This document shows, piece by piece, positions 1-10,712 of a stretch of DNA of 64,000 nt. Position numbers and translations under genes: made by a program. The DNA lies in NCBI GenBank assembly GCA_037043015.1, contig CM073323.1:27246758-27310757 (forward strand), given 5' to 3'. Origin of the DNA: Bryum argenteum (lineage: Eukaryota; Streptophyta; Bryopsida; Bryales; Bryaceae). The notes under the pieces are model-generated. The model saw only the letters and a program-made list of their open reading frames with translations. It ran no database searches and was not told the DNA's origin. Position 1 is the first letter of the stretch, and each line of letters starts with the position of its first letter.

Positions 1-660
1 TTTTAAGACCCTCTCCTTAAGACCCCCTTTAAGACCCCTTTAAGACCCCCTTTAAGACCCCCTTTAAGACCCCCCCTTTAAGACCCTCTTTAAGACCCTC
101 CTTTAAGACCCTCTCCTAAAATCTCCCTTTAAGACCCCTCCTAAAACCCCCAAGACCCCTTTTAAGACCCCTCTAAGACCCCCTTTTAAGACCCCCTCTT
201 AAGACCCCCCTAAGACCCCCTAAGACTCCTCCCAAGACCCCTTAAGACCCCCCTTAAGAGACCCCTTTAAGACCCTTAAGACCGCCCCTTAAAACCCCCT
301 AAGACCCCCTTAAGACCCCACTTAAGACCCCTTAAGACCCCCTTAAGACCCCCTTAAGACCCCTAAGAACCCCTTAAGACCCTAAGAACCCCCTTAAGAC
401 CCCTAAGAACCCCCTTAAGACTTCGCCTTATAACTTTCCCTTAGGACCCCCTTAAGACTCCCCAAGACCCTTCTTTAAGACCCCCTTTAAGACCCCCTAT
501 AAGACCCCTTCTTAAGACCCCTCCTAAGACCCTCCCAAGACCCCTAAAACCCCCTTAAGACGCCCGAAAACCCCTAAGACCCCCCTAAGACCCCCTTTCA
601 AGACCGCCCCTAAGACCCCCTTAAGACCCCCTAAGATCCTCCCTTAACCCCCCCAAAACC
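1..660. repeat. Degenerate minisatellite, unit about CCCCTTAAGAC
   Basis: The first 660 bases are an almost uninterrupted array of 10-15 base units built on CCCCTTAAGAC, with variation mainly in the number of C and T residues. No reading frame of note crosses it. It ends about 90 bases before the first duplicated FN3 block and continues off the left edge. It is not the plant telomere unit (CCCTAAA). Confidence 0.9.
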
Positions 661-1728
661 CTCCACCTAGACTTCTCTCATACCCCTCCGCATTTTTAGG
701 CGCACTTTGCAGCCTGCACTCCACGGCGTTAACGAGAATTGGGGAGATAATTACAACAATGATACATTTGTGTAATTAGAAGACTATTTGTTTTTCCTTT
801 CTATTCTTTGCCTCAAACTACAAATGACTTTTTGAGAAAGTTAGTGGTCTTTCTTGTGTACACATAAATAACTGTAGATATAATAATGATATTCACCATA
901 TCTATGTTAACCTTCTTACCATGCCAAGACTTTTTCTTTAGATACAAGAACATGACTTAAATTATAGAAATGTGCCTTAAAGATAAGTATTCTTTTTCTC
1001 TCTTTATAACAAACATTCATCAATCACCATAGGTTAGTGTGTAAAATGATATCTTAGAATGCGCTTCAATGGATAAGAAATTCACAATTTTGCAATGACC
1101 TTTACATTATCAAGATATATCCCTTTGTATCTACATTCTCTTGCTTTGATAAATTCAACTTTTAATGATCAATGCAGAGTTGCATAGTATCAAGGCTCTA
1201 GATACAAATTCACTTAAGAATGAATTCAATGCCTACAATAACTGGATTGCTTCTTTTTGTGATTAAGAGTAACTTCGCCACAAGGAAACTATTACTTTCA
1301 AGCGATGGATTCTGAGAAAGAGTTCATGTACTCAAGGTTATCTTGAAATTTGATTTACATTCAGTTATAGAAACAGAGATACAAGACTCGCATCCACCAT
1401 ACACCACTTCAGACCGTGTTGTAAAGGAATCACATCCACCATACAGTGTCCGAACCATTATGAAATTCATAATTGGCTTTTGGGTACCTCGCTATGAATA
1501 TCAACACACATATACATTCAATTCAACCTTTTACTACAAACAATTTTAAAACCTTTCATAACTCAAGTAAGAACAAAATTGATAATGTTAAACACATCAG
1601 TGTTGATTATTGAAGAGATGAAAGTACAAAGCTATTGAGACACAAACATTGAGTTTGCACTCTGCACTTGTTTATTATCCAAGAAACCAAGGTCATCTAA
1701 AAAAATAGGAATCGATGTCCTACAACGC
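661..1728. other. 3' flank of FN3 copy 1, no gene seen
   Basis: This is AT-rich sequence downstream of the minus-strand FN3 pseudogene. From about 752 it matches 50655-51953. The short open frames here are not conserved in the matching flank. The bases near 862-869 correspond to the unoccupied form of the site where copy 2 carries a MITE. Confidence 0.6.
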
Positions 1729-4700
1729 TCAATAAAAATAGTCTTGGAAGAACCTGAATGAGAAAAAAGAAACAACCAAAATGAGCACAATCCACACATG
1801 CCAGAACCACTTGAACCGCTTGATGAAATCAACTCCCTTCTCCAACCATGATTGGTGAGATTTCTTCACGAGGAGCTTCATCTCCTACTTCGACTTGATG
1901 CTCTTGATGGAAGAAGATGTAGATGTTGGTGCGGCAAGGGCAGTTTCTGGTGGTGCTCGTGTAGGCGATGTTCGCTTCTGAGCTGTCGAAGTCACCATAG
2001 TTGTTGCAGGTGCTACGCGTTTTTGCCTCTTCGACAACAACCTTGAAGACTTTGTAGTCGGAGCCTTCTCCTCCTTTTGAACCGGCATGAGTTCCCGTTC
2101 CGAAGCCACAATCGGAAGTTTAGCAAATCTTGCCTGCTCCTCCTCTCGTGGTGGTGCCGCTGCAAGCTTCTTAGCTGCGGGGATCTCACCTTTGGCTTTT
2201 AGCTTAGCAAGTTTTGGCTTCTCCTCCTTCCGTGGTGATGCCTCTGCGAGCTTCCCACGTGCCGGTTGGAGCTTGGTGTTTGGGTGTGTAGGCACGTTGG
2301 GGGACTCCACCTTCACACGAACCTTTTTCAATGTCTTAGGCACCTCAACTACAAGTGACAAATGTGCCCTTTTCGGAGGACCTTGAGGTGCTGGCTTCTC
2401 CAATTCTGGCACCTCCAATGTTGCAATCGTGGGACGAGCGGCAGGAACTACAACATTCTTTGGTGCTTTGTTGTCGCGAGGGAGCTCTTCGATGCCGATA
2501 GTTGCACGTGATTGTATTGGTGGTGCGTCGAACGCGGGCAGCTTAATGACGACCACTTCGCTAAGTTCACTGGCCCCAGGAGCATTGGTAGCCTGCAATT
2601 TAAAAAAATCATTCGGTCACTCTAGCATCGGTAGAAATATTCTTTATCGAAAAAACTCTTGCATTGTCAAGAGTAGAAACCTGCACTGCTCCTCTGTAAT
2701 TTGATGCTCTGATGAGGTTTGACGAGTTGTGTAGTTTAGCCTCCCCTTCGTAAATCTTTCTCAGCGGCCCTCTTCGACCATCGTCTAAGTGAAGCGCATA
2801 CCTGCACAACTCCAAAACAGAGCAATGGTCAGAGATGAATATACCTAGCTCCAAAGGGTTAGATTCACAATTCACATGCATGTTTATTGAAGCACCAATA
2901 TTTGCTTTCCTTTGCCCAGCTGAATTTTAATACCTTGAAAGTGGCATGCCATTATCATTTTGTGGAGCTGTCCAATTGATTTGCATTGTTGTAGGCGACA
3001 CTTTATCAAATGTGGGTGGTGGAGGCGTTGTTGGTGCAGTAGCAAGTAAATTTGCTACACAAATTGAGCTCGGAGATGATAAGCCATAAAGATTTTGTGC
3101 TTTCACTCGGAACTTGTACTCACGGCCATGAGAGAGACCTGTGATCTTAGACCTCTTGCATCCATGTAAAATAGTCAACCTAGAATGAACAAGAATTTTG
3201 CACCCAAGTTCAATATAATCATACACAACTGCAAATTCTAATCCTACAGAATCATCGTGACTTACCAAAGCTCCTCGCCATCGTAGACCATGATCCACGC
3301 TCAAGTGGTTGACGATGACACAACTACAGCTTGCTTGACAGCCACATTCTTCTTGCCTTGAAGTTTCTGTGGCTCGGAGGGTGTGTGTACTCCCACTTCC
3401 AGCATTTCAAGTGTGTACTTGAACACAGGAGCGCCATTGTCTCGCTCTGGAGCCTAAAAGCATCAACAAATAAGGCTTCAATTAGTACAATTGCTACAAA
3501 AATGTCAAAATAGCAAAGCAATCTAGTGTAAGAGAGACTTACCGTCCATATTAGTTTAGCAGCCGTTGATTTCGTCTCAATCACTTTGGGTTGTTGGGGA
3601 GGACTTGGGGCCGCTTCAGAAGTCTTGCAAAGAGAAAAATTGCTGAACCCACTTGATCCGATTGCATTGTTTGCCTGCACACCAATAAACATACAACAAA
3701 TCAGAAGGTAGAAGGTGAGAAAGAAATAATGCCCATTAAACAAATTCAATTGTATTGCGTCATTACATACCTGCACCCGGAAAGCATATGTCGTTAAAGG
3801 ATGCAACTTCCTTACAACAAACTTGTTCACGTAACCCCTGTAAATCTTAGATACCATTGCTGGAGTAGCAACACTCTCTTGTGGGAGGCTTTTCTCTCCA
3901 TACGCGAGATCTAGCATCTCAAGTACGAAGTTCTTCACCGGCTCTCCATTACAGCGAGGAAAAGCCCATCTGCATAGAAAAAAAAAGAATGTCAATATCT
4001 AAAGTCTAGTGTTTGGAGTGTAGAAATGGGAGCTTTCTAGAAACTTACGTTAGAGAAATGGCCTTAGAAGTTGAATTCTCAATATTTGGAGCCTTTGGTA
4101 CTTCTGGTGGAGCAGGGTCCGTCATGACCACTGAAACTGTACATAATGCAAATGTACATCAACAAATTAGTGGTGCTCAGCAACAAACCTCAATTTTTGA
4201 TGTGTACGTACATACTTGAGTGAGCGCTATCCCCTAGCTCGTTATGTGAATAAACACACACGACGTAGTTGGTGCCGGGCTCCAACTCTTTGGCGACAAA
4301 CTTGTTGTCGTGGGTTGTGCTCACGCCGTGACTTGTGGAATCTTCACGACTGGGCGATTGTGTCTGTACGTACATCTGCACCAAATTGTAGCATTAGATT
4401 TTTTGCACAAGAAAATTCATAAAAGTAATCGATTGTTGCAATCATACATTGTAAACAATCATATCAACTCTTACCTCCACGTAGTAGAACTCGATGGATC
4501 TCCCGCCGTCATGCACAGGAGGAAGCCATACCAATTCGATCGAATCGGTGCCATGTTTCAAAACCATTGGCTTCGATGGCTCTGATGGTGGACCGGATTC
4601 TGTAATGAATGTATCTGCCAATCAACATAATATTGTTAAGCTTGCTTGCAACTCTCCTTTCAAAAAGACGAATCGATAAGCAAGATGAGAATGATTCACT

Positions 4701-5336
4701 TACTTTCAAACGTCTATGATCCCATTGTAGTTAGAGTCTGGATGCGTACTCCAACCTTTGATGCAGGTGGAAGAGCAGCCAATTGGTACGAGTCGGCACT
4801 TCCGTAAAAAACCATGGTCCATGCGTTAGCAGTTCCGAGCTTCGTGTGAATCTGGAATCTGTAGGCTCAATTATTCAACATGAAAATCATTTGGACAAGA
4901 ATAATGGATTATAACACATCGAGAATGGTTAATAGGATGTTTACATGGTTCCGAGAGGGAAGATATAATTGCTCTGGCCCCAATCGAGGTCGATTGTTAT
5001 TGCAGTGATTTTCCATGTAACACTAGGCTCTCGAAGATTAGAACCCTAAGACTCTTCTTCGAACTCTTCATTGCTATAACCGTCATCGCACTTCACACTA
5101 GATCCTCCAACATCGTCGATTAGAGGCTCACCGGTGCTTGGATTATTCAAAACCCCCTTCCCTTTGCCTTTTCTTTTCGCCATCTCTTCGACTTGGGCAT
5201 CTTCCTCTTGTTCGGCCTCCGTAGTGTTGGAAGCAATCTCTTTCTTAGAGCAGATTGCCGTCATCAGCTCGACTTCCTCCTCTAGGGTCCCCTCCGCCGC
5301 GACAACCTTGTGTGCTACAACCTTTGACGCGAACAT
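1729..5336 (-). pseudogene. Multi-FN3 tail-anchored protein gene, copy 1, inactivated by four nonsense codons
   Basis: Eleven exons can be placed by comparison with the two sister copies: 4945-5336, 4704-4858, 4475-4614, 4216-4375, 4049-4136, 3771-3969, 3543-3674, 3266-3453, 2934-3179, 2681-2801 and 1729-2592. All introns keep GT-AG ends. The encoded chain would have an acidic N-terminus, about five fibronectin type III domains (typical WxPP..DGG and YxFRVxAxN segments), a Lys/Pro/Ala-rich linker and one C-terminal membrane helix. Four in-frame stops break it. Exon 1 has CAG to TAG near 5047, exon 2 has the conserved Trp changed to TAG near 4717, exon 8 has CGA to TGA near 3303, and exon 11 has AAG to TAG near 1886, just before the membrane segment. 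The frame beyond the last stop is otherwise open to the ancestral stop at 1729. Decay looks recent, since splice sites and frame are preserved. Confidence 0.8.
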
Positions 5337-5339
5337 AGT

Positions 5340-5800
5340 GCAAACACCTCTCCTACCACAACCTTGCTTGCACCAAGCTTTCGCGCTGCTCGTGCTACAA
5401 ACCCTACCGTTTCAAACCCTCGCGCTTCAAACCCTTGCGCTCCAATCCCTCGCGCTACAAAACCCTTCGCTACAAACTCTTGCGCTACGAGACCCTCGCA
5501 CTTAGAAACCCTCGAGCTACGCACCCTCGTGCACAGACCTCTTACGCATAGACAACTCGCGCTACAAACTCCTGAGCTACGCACCCGACCGCTCGCACTA
5601 CAAACCCTCGCGCCACGAACCTTCACACTACAAACCCTTGAGCTACGACCTCCGGCGCTAGGTCCTCTTGCACCACAACTTCCTACGCGACAACTTCTTA
5701 CTGGCAGGCTGACATGAGGCACACCGACCTCTCTCGCACCGATCTCTCGCGCATCTATCTCGCACACCTAATTCGCGCTACACTTTCCGCGCTACGAACC
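5340..5800. repeat. 15-bp minisatellite at the 5' end of FN3 copy 1
   Basis: A degenerate array on the theme CCCTCGCGCTACAAA, most units 14-16 bases long. It sits directly upstream of, and runs into, the first exon of the minus-strand FN3 gene. Equivalent arrays occur at 55560-55990 and from 63720 to the window edge. Read on the minus strand the unit encodes a pentapeptide like GFVAR, giving a spurious 150-codon frame at 5315-5767. Confidence 0.85.
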
Positions 5801-7085
5801 CTCAAGCTGTGGACCCTTGAGGAGAAAGTTGCGATGGAGGTGTGCGGCTCATTCACTTCTGAGACCTCTCGAGAATCAGTGATATCGTTCCACCTTTTTG
5901 TGGAATGAAACTGTCGTTTCGTGAAGCGTCTTAAATATAATGTACTTCACCCTTGACCTTGGCCATAGCAATGAGATCTAGATATCATAATATTCAAGTG
6001 GCTTCCAAACGCACCCTTATATATAAAAATTATATTTATATATATTTTGAATATTAGAAATTGAGTTTTTAGAATTGTTTTCTCTCTATTTTAGTTGAGG
6101 ATAAAAATTATTCTACATATTCTTCATATTTCGGTAAAGGGTCTTTTACTTAAAATTATGACTTTGACAAATTTTAGCTTAATATCATTCTAAAATATGG
6201 TTGGGTAAAGAACTTGATGAAGTTTCAAAAGGCATAATTTCTTCCCAAATAACATTTTGAAGCATAATTTCAACTACCGAATGTTTGCATAAACATACTT
6301 GATAAATTAGAAAGTTTTGATTCAACGTAAAAACTTCTTGCCCTAATTGATGATGACTTTGCATTGCCAAAAGAAACTTTCGTCTCTACTTTGAATCTTT
6401 ATGGACTTCTCGTATCACAATTATGAGTGTCACAATTGACAAAGAATCTACCCACTACTACTAAGAACAGTCGCGTACATGATGGTATGGTAAAAAGTAC
6501 ATAAGAACCAAAAATATGTAATTTAAACAACTCAAATTTACTATACGAGTGTATTGGCAACTTGGGACTTTCCAAGCCCAATCTGACTTGATACTGTGAC
6601 GGTTAAGCATACATAGTTTTCTTAAAAGGGTATGAAGAGAAATCAATTGAATATATATGAGCATCATATAGTAATACTCACTACACCTCTATTGCCTTCC
6701 TTGTAAATCTCTCTTTTTAGGCTACTCCATTGTCCCTCAACCATTTTATATGACTATATAATACAATAATGTCATAGTGAATCTCACTTCAATTTGTAAG
6801 ACACAATAATGTCTCAATCCTTTCATCTCATTTCCTTTTTCTCCATTTCTTAATTATTGCATTCCCTTTCTTTTCATTCACTTTCCTCTTATTTCCTAAC
6901 CCTCTCAATCCCTTCCATATCATTCTTTTCTTTTCTCATTTCTTTTCCTCTCATCTCTTAAAAGAATCGTCTAATTTTCTAAACAATAGGTTCAAGTTCG
7001 TGAAACTACCCCACAATTATTGCGCGTTTAGCGTGCCGGCATCGGATGGGGTTGCCTCCTACGAACCTGCGACGGTACTCGGTTT
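5801..7085. other. Intergenic between FN3 copy 1 and the BTB gene
   Basis: The left part to about 6726 belongs to the duplicated block and would be promoter and upstream sequence of the minus-strand FN3 gene. From about 6780 to 6960 the plus strand is pyrimidine-rich (runs of CTTTTC and TCATTTCC). No coding potential was seen. The two flanking genes are divergent, so this interval probably holds both promoters. Confidence 0.5.
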
Positions 7086-7847
7086 CTTCAAGCACAAGCT
7101 CCTCACCGACTTCACATGACTCATATTCAAATCTGCCCCTCAACTGCTTTCACTTGTTCGCAGAATGTGTCGATCAACGGACATTCTGTAGGGTTTTGCC
7201 TTCAAACCTTTAATCTTCAATCTCTTCGAAGAAGCTTTACTCTCAATCAAGCTTCTCCCTCACTGCGGTTAGTCTCCAGCATCTTTGTTCTTAAATTTTC
7301 CGTTGCTTCAATTCCTGTTTGAATTATCCGCAAGCATTTCGCATTCAATCAATCGCTATAATTTTCGTTTCTTTAGCGACCTTTGTATCAGAGATTGTGT
7401 GTTAGCAATGTGGGTTCCGTGCAGTTTCAGCTCACTGGGTTTTGTGCTCTTCGGTAAAATTTTCCTTCCTTTGCGAAGAGAGGAGGAATCCATTGCAATA
7501 AAAAAGGAAACTCACTACTCTGAAGAATGCGATCCTGGAGTTACGAAGTTGCAAGTTTAGAGCTGAAATGTTGCAATTTGTTCAGATTTGAGGGTGGTGT
7601 ACATTCTTGAGTCACAATGTACTCTATAGGGTTACTCATATGACGTTCTTTACTCGTGAGCTTTGCTCTATGATACTGAACACATTCAGGAATGTCTAAT
7701 TGGCTGGATGTTGAAGCATGAAGCCAATTAGACCTTTAATGCATGAAGCTCCAAGCTGAAAGGTTTTTGTTCTATGGCAACAGAGAGAGACAAATAGGAG
7801 AAAAGATAAACGATCAATGAAATTTGTGCTGTTGGAAATGCTTGCAG
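7086..7847 (+). other. Probable 5' leader exon and leader intron of the BTB gene
   Basis: Base composition becomes more even after 7020. A possible donor (CTGCG then GTTAGT, about 7267) and a possible acceptor (CTTGCAG, ending 7847) would remove a leader intron of about 580 bases. This is inferred only from splice-like signals; no transcript is available. Confidence 0.35.
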
Positions 7848-7854
7848 AGCTAGC

Positions 7855-7860
7855 ATGTAA
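7855..7860 (+). promoter_or_regulatory. Minimal upstream ORF (ATG immediately followed by TAA)
   Basis: ATGTAA lies 17 bases ahead of the BTB start codon, inside the stretch that would be retained after the proposed leader splice. Start-stop uORFs of this form are known in plants to stall ribosomes (boron-responsive NIP5;1 is the classic case). Whether it is in the mature mRNA here is inferred. Confidence 0.4.
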
Positions 7861-7877
7861 TCAAGCAGTAGTCAAAG

Positions 7878-9089
7878 ATGAGTTCCGAGAGTGGTGCTGA
7901 GCTTCCGAACACGAAAGAAGAGACGATCTGGTGTGGGGGAGGAGCAGAAGAAGGTGGACAAGATATAACAGTTCGATTGATGCAACACGAGCAAGTGGTG
8001 CTAGTGATAAAGCTCCACTCAAGTCACTTAAAACGATGCAGCAAGTACTTCGAGACATGCATGAGCGAGAGATGGCGAAATTCATCCTCTGACTTCGTCC
8101 TCGAGGTTCAAGCAGACATCATTTACTACACGGATTGCTTCACTCGCATGTACACCCCATTTCTCAAGCACTTCGGACCCATCCAACAGAGCCTGGAGCT
8201 TCTCAAAGTTGCCTCACAGATCGAGTTTCGCGAGCTCATGGACTCGATCTCCCGGTACATCAGCGCAATTCCTTGGTCCTGCGAAGATGAGCTTCGTATC
8301 CGAGAGTATGCCTCCTCTCCGGACTTCCCTCTTGCCTCCTCTCCGGATCTCATTGCACGGTTAGGCTTGCACATGACGAATCAAGATCGGCATGATCATA
8401 TAGTCGAGCTTATTGAGCAAGCCATTCACACTGCCCTTCATGCCGATGGCAGCTTCAAAAACACTCGTGCTTTCTTTGAGGACTTTCTCTCTGGCATTGG
8501 ATCTGCTCCATGTGCTCGAACTTTCGTTTGGATTGTGAGTGCCGAGGCGAAGAACATGTTTGCTATGATTGAGAAGGAATGTGAGCAGGAGGGGTTTTAT
8601 CACTTGGTTCCGAAGTTCACCGAGAAGCTGCTATCAATCTGTTGGGTGCTCGATGCTCTATTACACGCAGGTGTGGGTGAAGAACTAGTCCAGCACCTTG
8701 TGCAATTAGACACGTTTGCTTCCATTGTTGCGAATGTGAGTTGTTTCAATGGTCCTGAAGCTTGCAAGATGGCGGCATTCGAATTGGCGAAGCTTATACT
8801 TCACATCTACAATGAGGTGATGTGTGGAAATCTGCTTTTGAGCACTTCGGAGCGAACGGCGTTGTTGAAGAACTGGCATTGTGTGCTTGAGAATCACGTC
8901 TCTAGAGATAGTTACCTTCCTGTTACAAAGGACTTTTTTTTGACCTTGCCTCTTGAGCAGCAGACTGAGCTTATTAAGTTTCGGAAAGATAAGTTCACGG
9001 GTTATATTGATACGGGTTCTCTCGTTACTCTTTTGAAGAAGAGTTGGCCTGCCTTGGAACCAAATGAGCTCCCGAGCTCAGAACCCTAA
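7878..9089 (+). CDS. BTB/POZ domain protein of the plant At3g50780/At1g63850 type
   Basis: This is an intact single-exon gene of 403 codons with an ATG in good context (AAAGATGAG). Residues about 28-65 give the BTB opening (DITVRLM, then VIKLHSSHLKRCSKYFE), and the fold appears to run to about residue 130. The rest is a helical C-terminal region typical of this plant family. BTB proteins generally act as substrate adaptors for CUL3 ubiquitin ligases; for this subfamily the substrate is unknown. It has no membrane segment or signal peptide. The gene is transcribed away from FN3 copy 1 and its 3' region fades into non-coding DNA after 9089. Subfamily assignment is from recall of the sequence style and is less certain than the BTB call itself. 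Confidence 0.85.
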   Translation: MSSESGAELPNTKEETIWCGGGAEEGGQDITVRLMQHEQVVLVIKLHSSHLKRCSKYFETCMSERWRNSSSDFVLEVQADIIYYTDCFTRMYTPFLKHFGPIQQSLELLKVASQIEFRELMDSISRYISAIPWSCEDELRIREYASSPDFPLASSPDLIARLGLHMTNQDRHDHIVELIEQAIHTALHADGSFKNTRAFFEDFLSGIGSAPCARTFVWIVSAEAKNMFAMIEKECEQEGFYHLVPKFTEKLLSICWVLDALLHAGVGEELVQHLVQLDTFASIVANVSCFNGPEACKMAAFELAKLILHIYNEVMCGNLLLSTSERTALLKNWHCVLENHVSRDSYLPVTKDFFLTLPLEQQTELIKFRKDKFTGYIDTGSLVTLLKKSWPALEPNELPSSEP

Positions 9090-10444
9090 AACTTTTCATC
9101 TCCAGGTACTTACATACCGATTCTCCATGTAACAATCTCTCATTGTGAGCATTTTCCCCTTTTCACTCCAATTATCATAGCTCAAGTTCGTAGCCTGTGC
9201 ATGCCAGTGTATGAGAATCGGGCCATCTGTTTCTCTGTTGCAATGGTGTCGAGAAATCTTCCGGTAGTGATTTGATTGTTACAAGATGGAATTGTACGCT
9301 TGTGCACATAACACACTACTATGCCATTGCTGCTCATTGTGAGTGACCATGGGGTCATCGTAACGAGTCCAATCATCCCCAATGCAGGTTTTTAGATACC
9401 AGACTCAAACTTTTCAAATTTCTGAATGAACTCTACTGGATGTTGACAAACTATTGGATCGATTTTGATCAGTAGAGTGACAACCTGCAGAAAGAAATGA
9501 GAGTGGTTAGCAACCATATAATCACCCAATCTGTTCAAAGCATAATATCTGAGCACACATGTACTGTATGTGAGGAAAAAAGTCTTTCACAAAAAGACAT
9601 TGTCAAAATAGGTATCTTATTACAATTAAACTGTCCATGGATATCACTTTCAACATTGATCGATTGGAAGAGGCCCTCAGTGTCATGGTTATCAGAGTAC
9701 GAGGAATATTGTACTTGTGTCAGGAATCTTCCACATACATATGTTTTTCTTGTACTCTGACCGTTTCTGAAATTATGGGTATTTGTAAGAACAACAAATG
9801 TTTGATATCATATTGTGTCTTCACATATAATATTACTCCATGAAACATGACAACACAATCCATAAGGTGACAAAGATTTGTTAAAGTTTCAACCATACTT
9901 GAAATTGAAAATTTGTGATTGAAGTATTGCGAAACATTTCTTTCGTTTTTCAAGGGGCTTTGTTTGAACTATTATTACAAAACGTGTAATCAATTGATGA
10001 CGTTCAAAATATGGGAAAGACATTCATTGTTTTCCTAACATCAATCTCTACCACTCATTAAATTGTACCATATTTTTTTAGAGCAATTGCAAGGCACTCA
10101 TTTCAAGCCTCCAAATCGAGAATCTCTCTCACCATGGTCAATGCCCTGTAGTACTGTTTCATTTTGTACTCAAACTTTTCTTCAACGAGCAGAGCAATTT
10201 TTTCAAGAATTAGTAGGTAACACTTTATTATCTAACAACTATTTGGTCAAATCCATGCAAAAAACTTCTATTATAATAAAATTTTGTGAAAGCATGTTTT
10301 CCACTAGACCCATTAGGTGTTGAAGAATAATTAAACCCTTATTTCTTTGCATAATTGTTGCTCCAATTAGAAAGAGTAGGTAGTAAAGAGAATTTGGGGT
10401 CTCAACTTGCCCAACTTGCATTTTGAGTTACTATCAAAAATAAC
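9090..10444. other. 3' region of BTB gene and non-coding DNA
   Basis: The first 300 bases are probably 3' UTR of the BTB gene. Beyond that the sequence is AT-rich with no conserved reading frame. Confidence 0.5.
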
Positions 10445-10712
10445 TCGAGAAATGGCCTTCCACAATGGAATGGACCACTCTAGTATCACATTTTTCTCAT
10501 CACCAATTAGAGCCTTATTTCGTAAACAATTCGAGAAATGGCCTTCCACAATGGCATGGACCACTCTAGTATCACATTTTTCTCATCACCAACCAATTAG
10601 AGCCTTATTTCATAAACAATTCGAGAAATGGCCTTCCACAATGGCATGGACCACTCTAGTATCACATTTTTCTCATCACCGACCAATAGTAGAGCCTTAT
10701 TTCGTAAACAAT
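10445..10712. repeat. Three tandem copies of an approximately 90-bp unit
   Basis: Units at 10445-10530, 10531-10620 and 10621-10712 each begin TCGAGAAATGGCCTTCCACA and end in CGTAAACAATT (CATAAACAATT in the second). They differ by a few substitutions and by 4-6 bases after the CATCACC motif. An open frame runs through the array only because the unit lacks stops; it does not look like a gene. Confidence 0.9.

Larger units (their letters stand above)
752..6726. repeat. Segmental duplication, copy 1 (FN3 gene plus both flanks)
   Basis: This block aligns base for base with 50655-56681, including the 3' flank, all exons and introns, the 5' minisatellite and the upstream flank. Similarity starts near the GATACATTTGTGTAATTA motif and stops after TTAGGCTACT at about 6726. 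Copy 1 has about 230 bases at 6003-6250 that copy 2 lacks. Copy 2 has a TTAA-flanked MITE that copy 1 lacks. Confidence 0.85.

Noticed and set aside
5315-5767. 150-codon minus-strand open frame
   Set aside because: It is translated 15-bp minisatellite; similar frames appear at the same place in the other copies in different reading frames.
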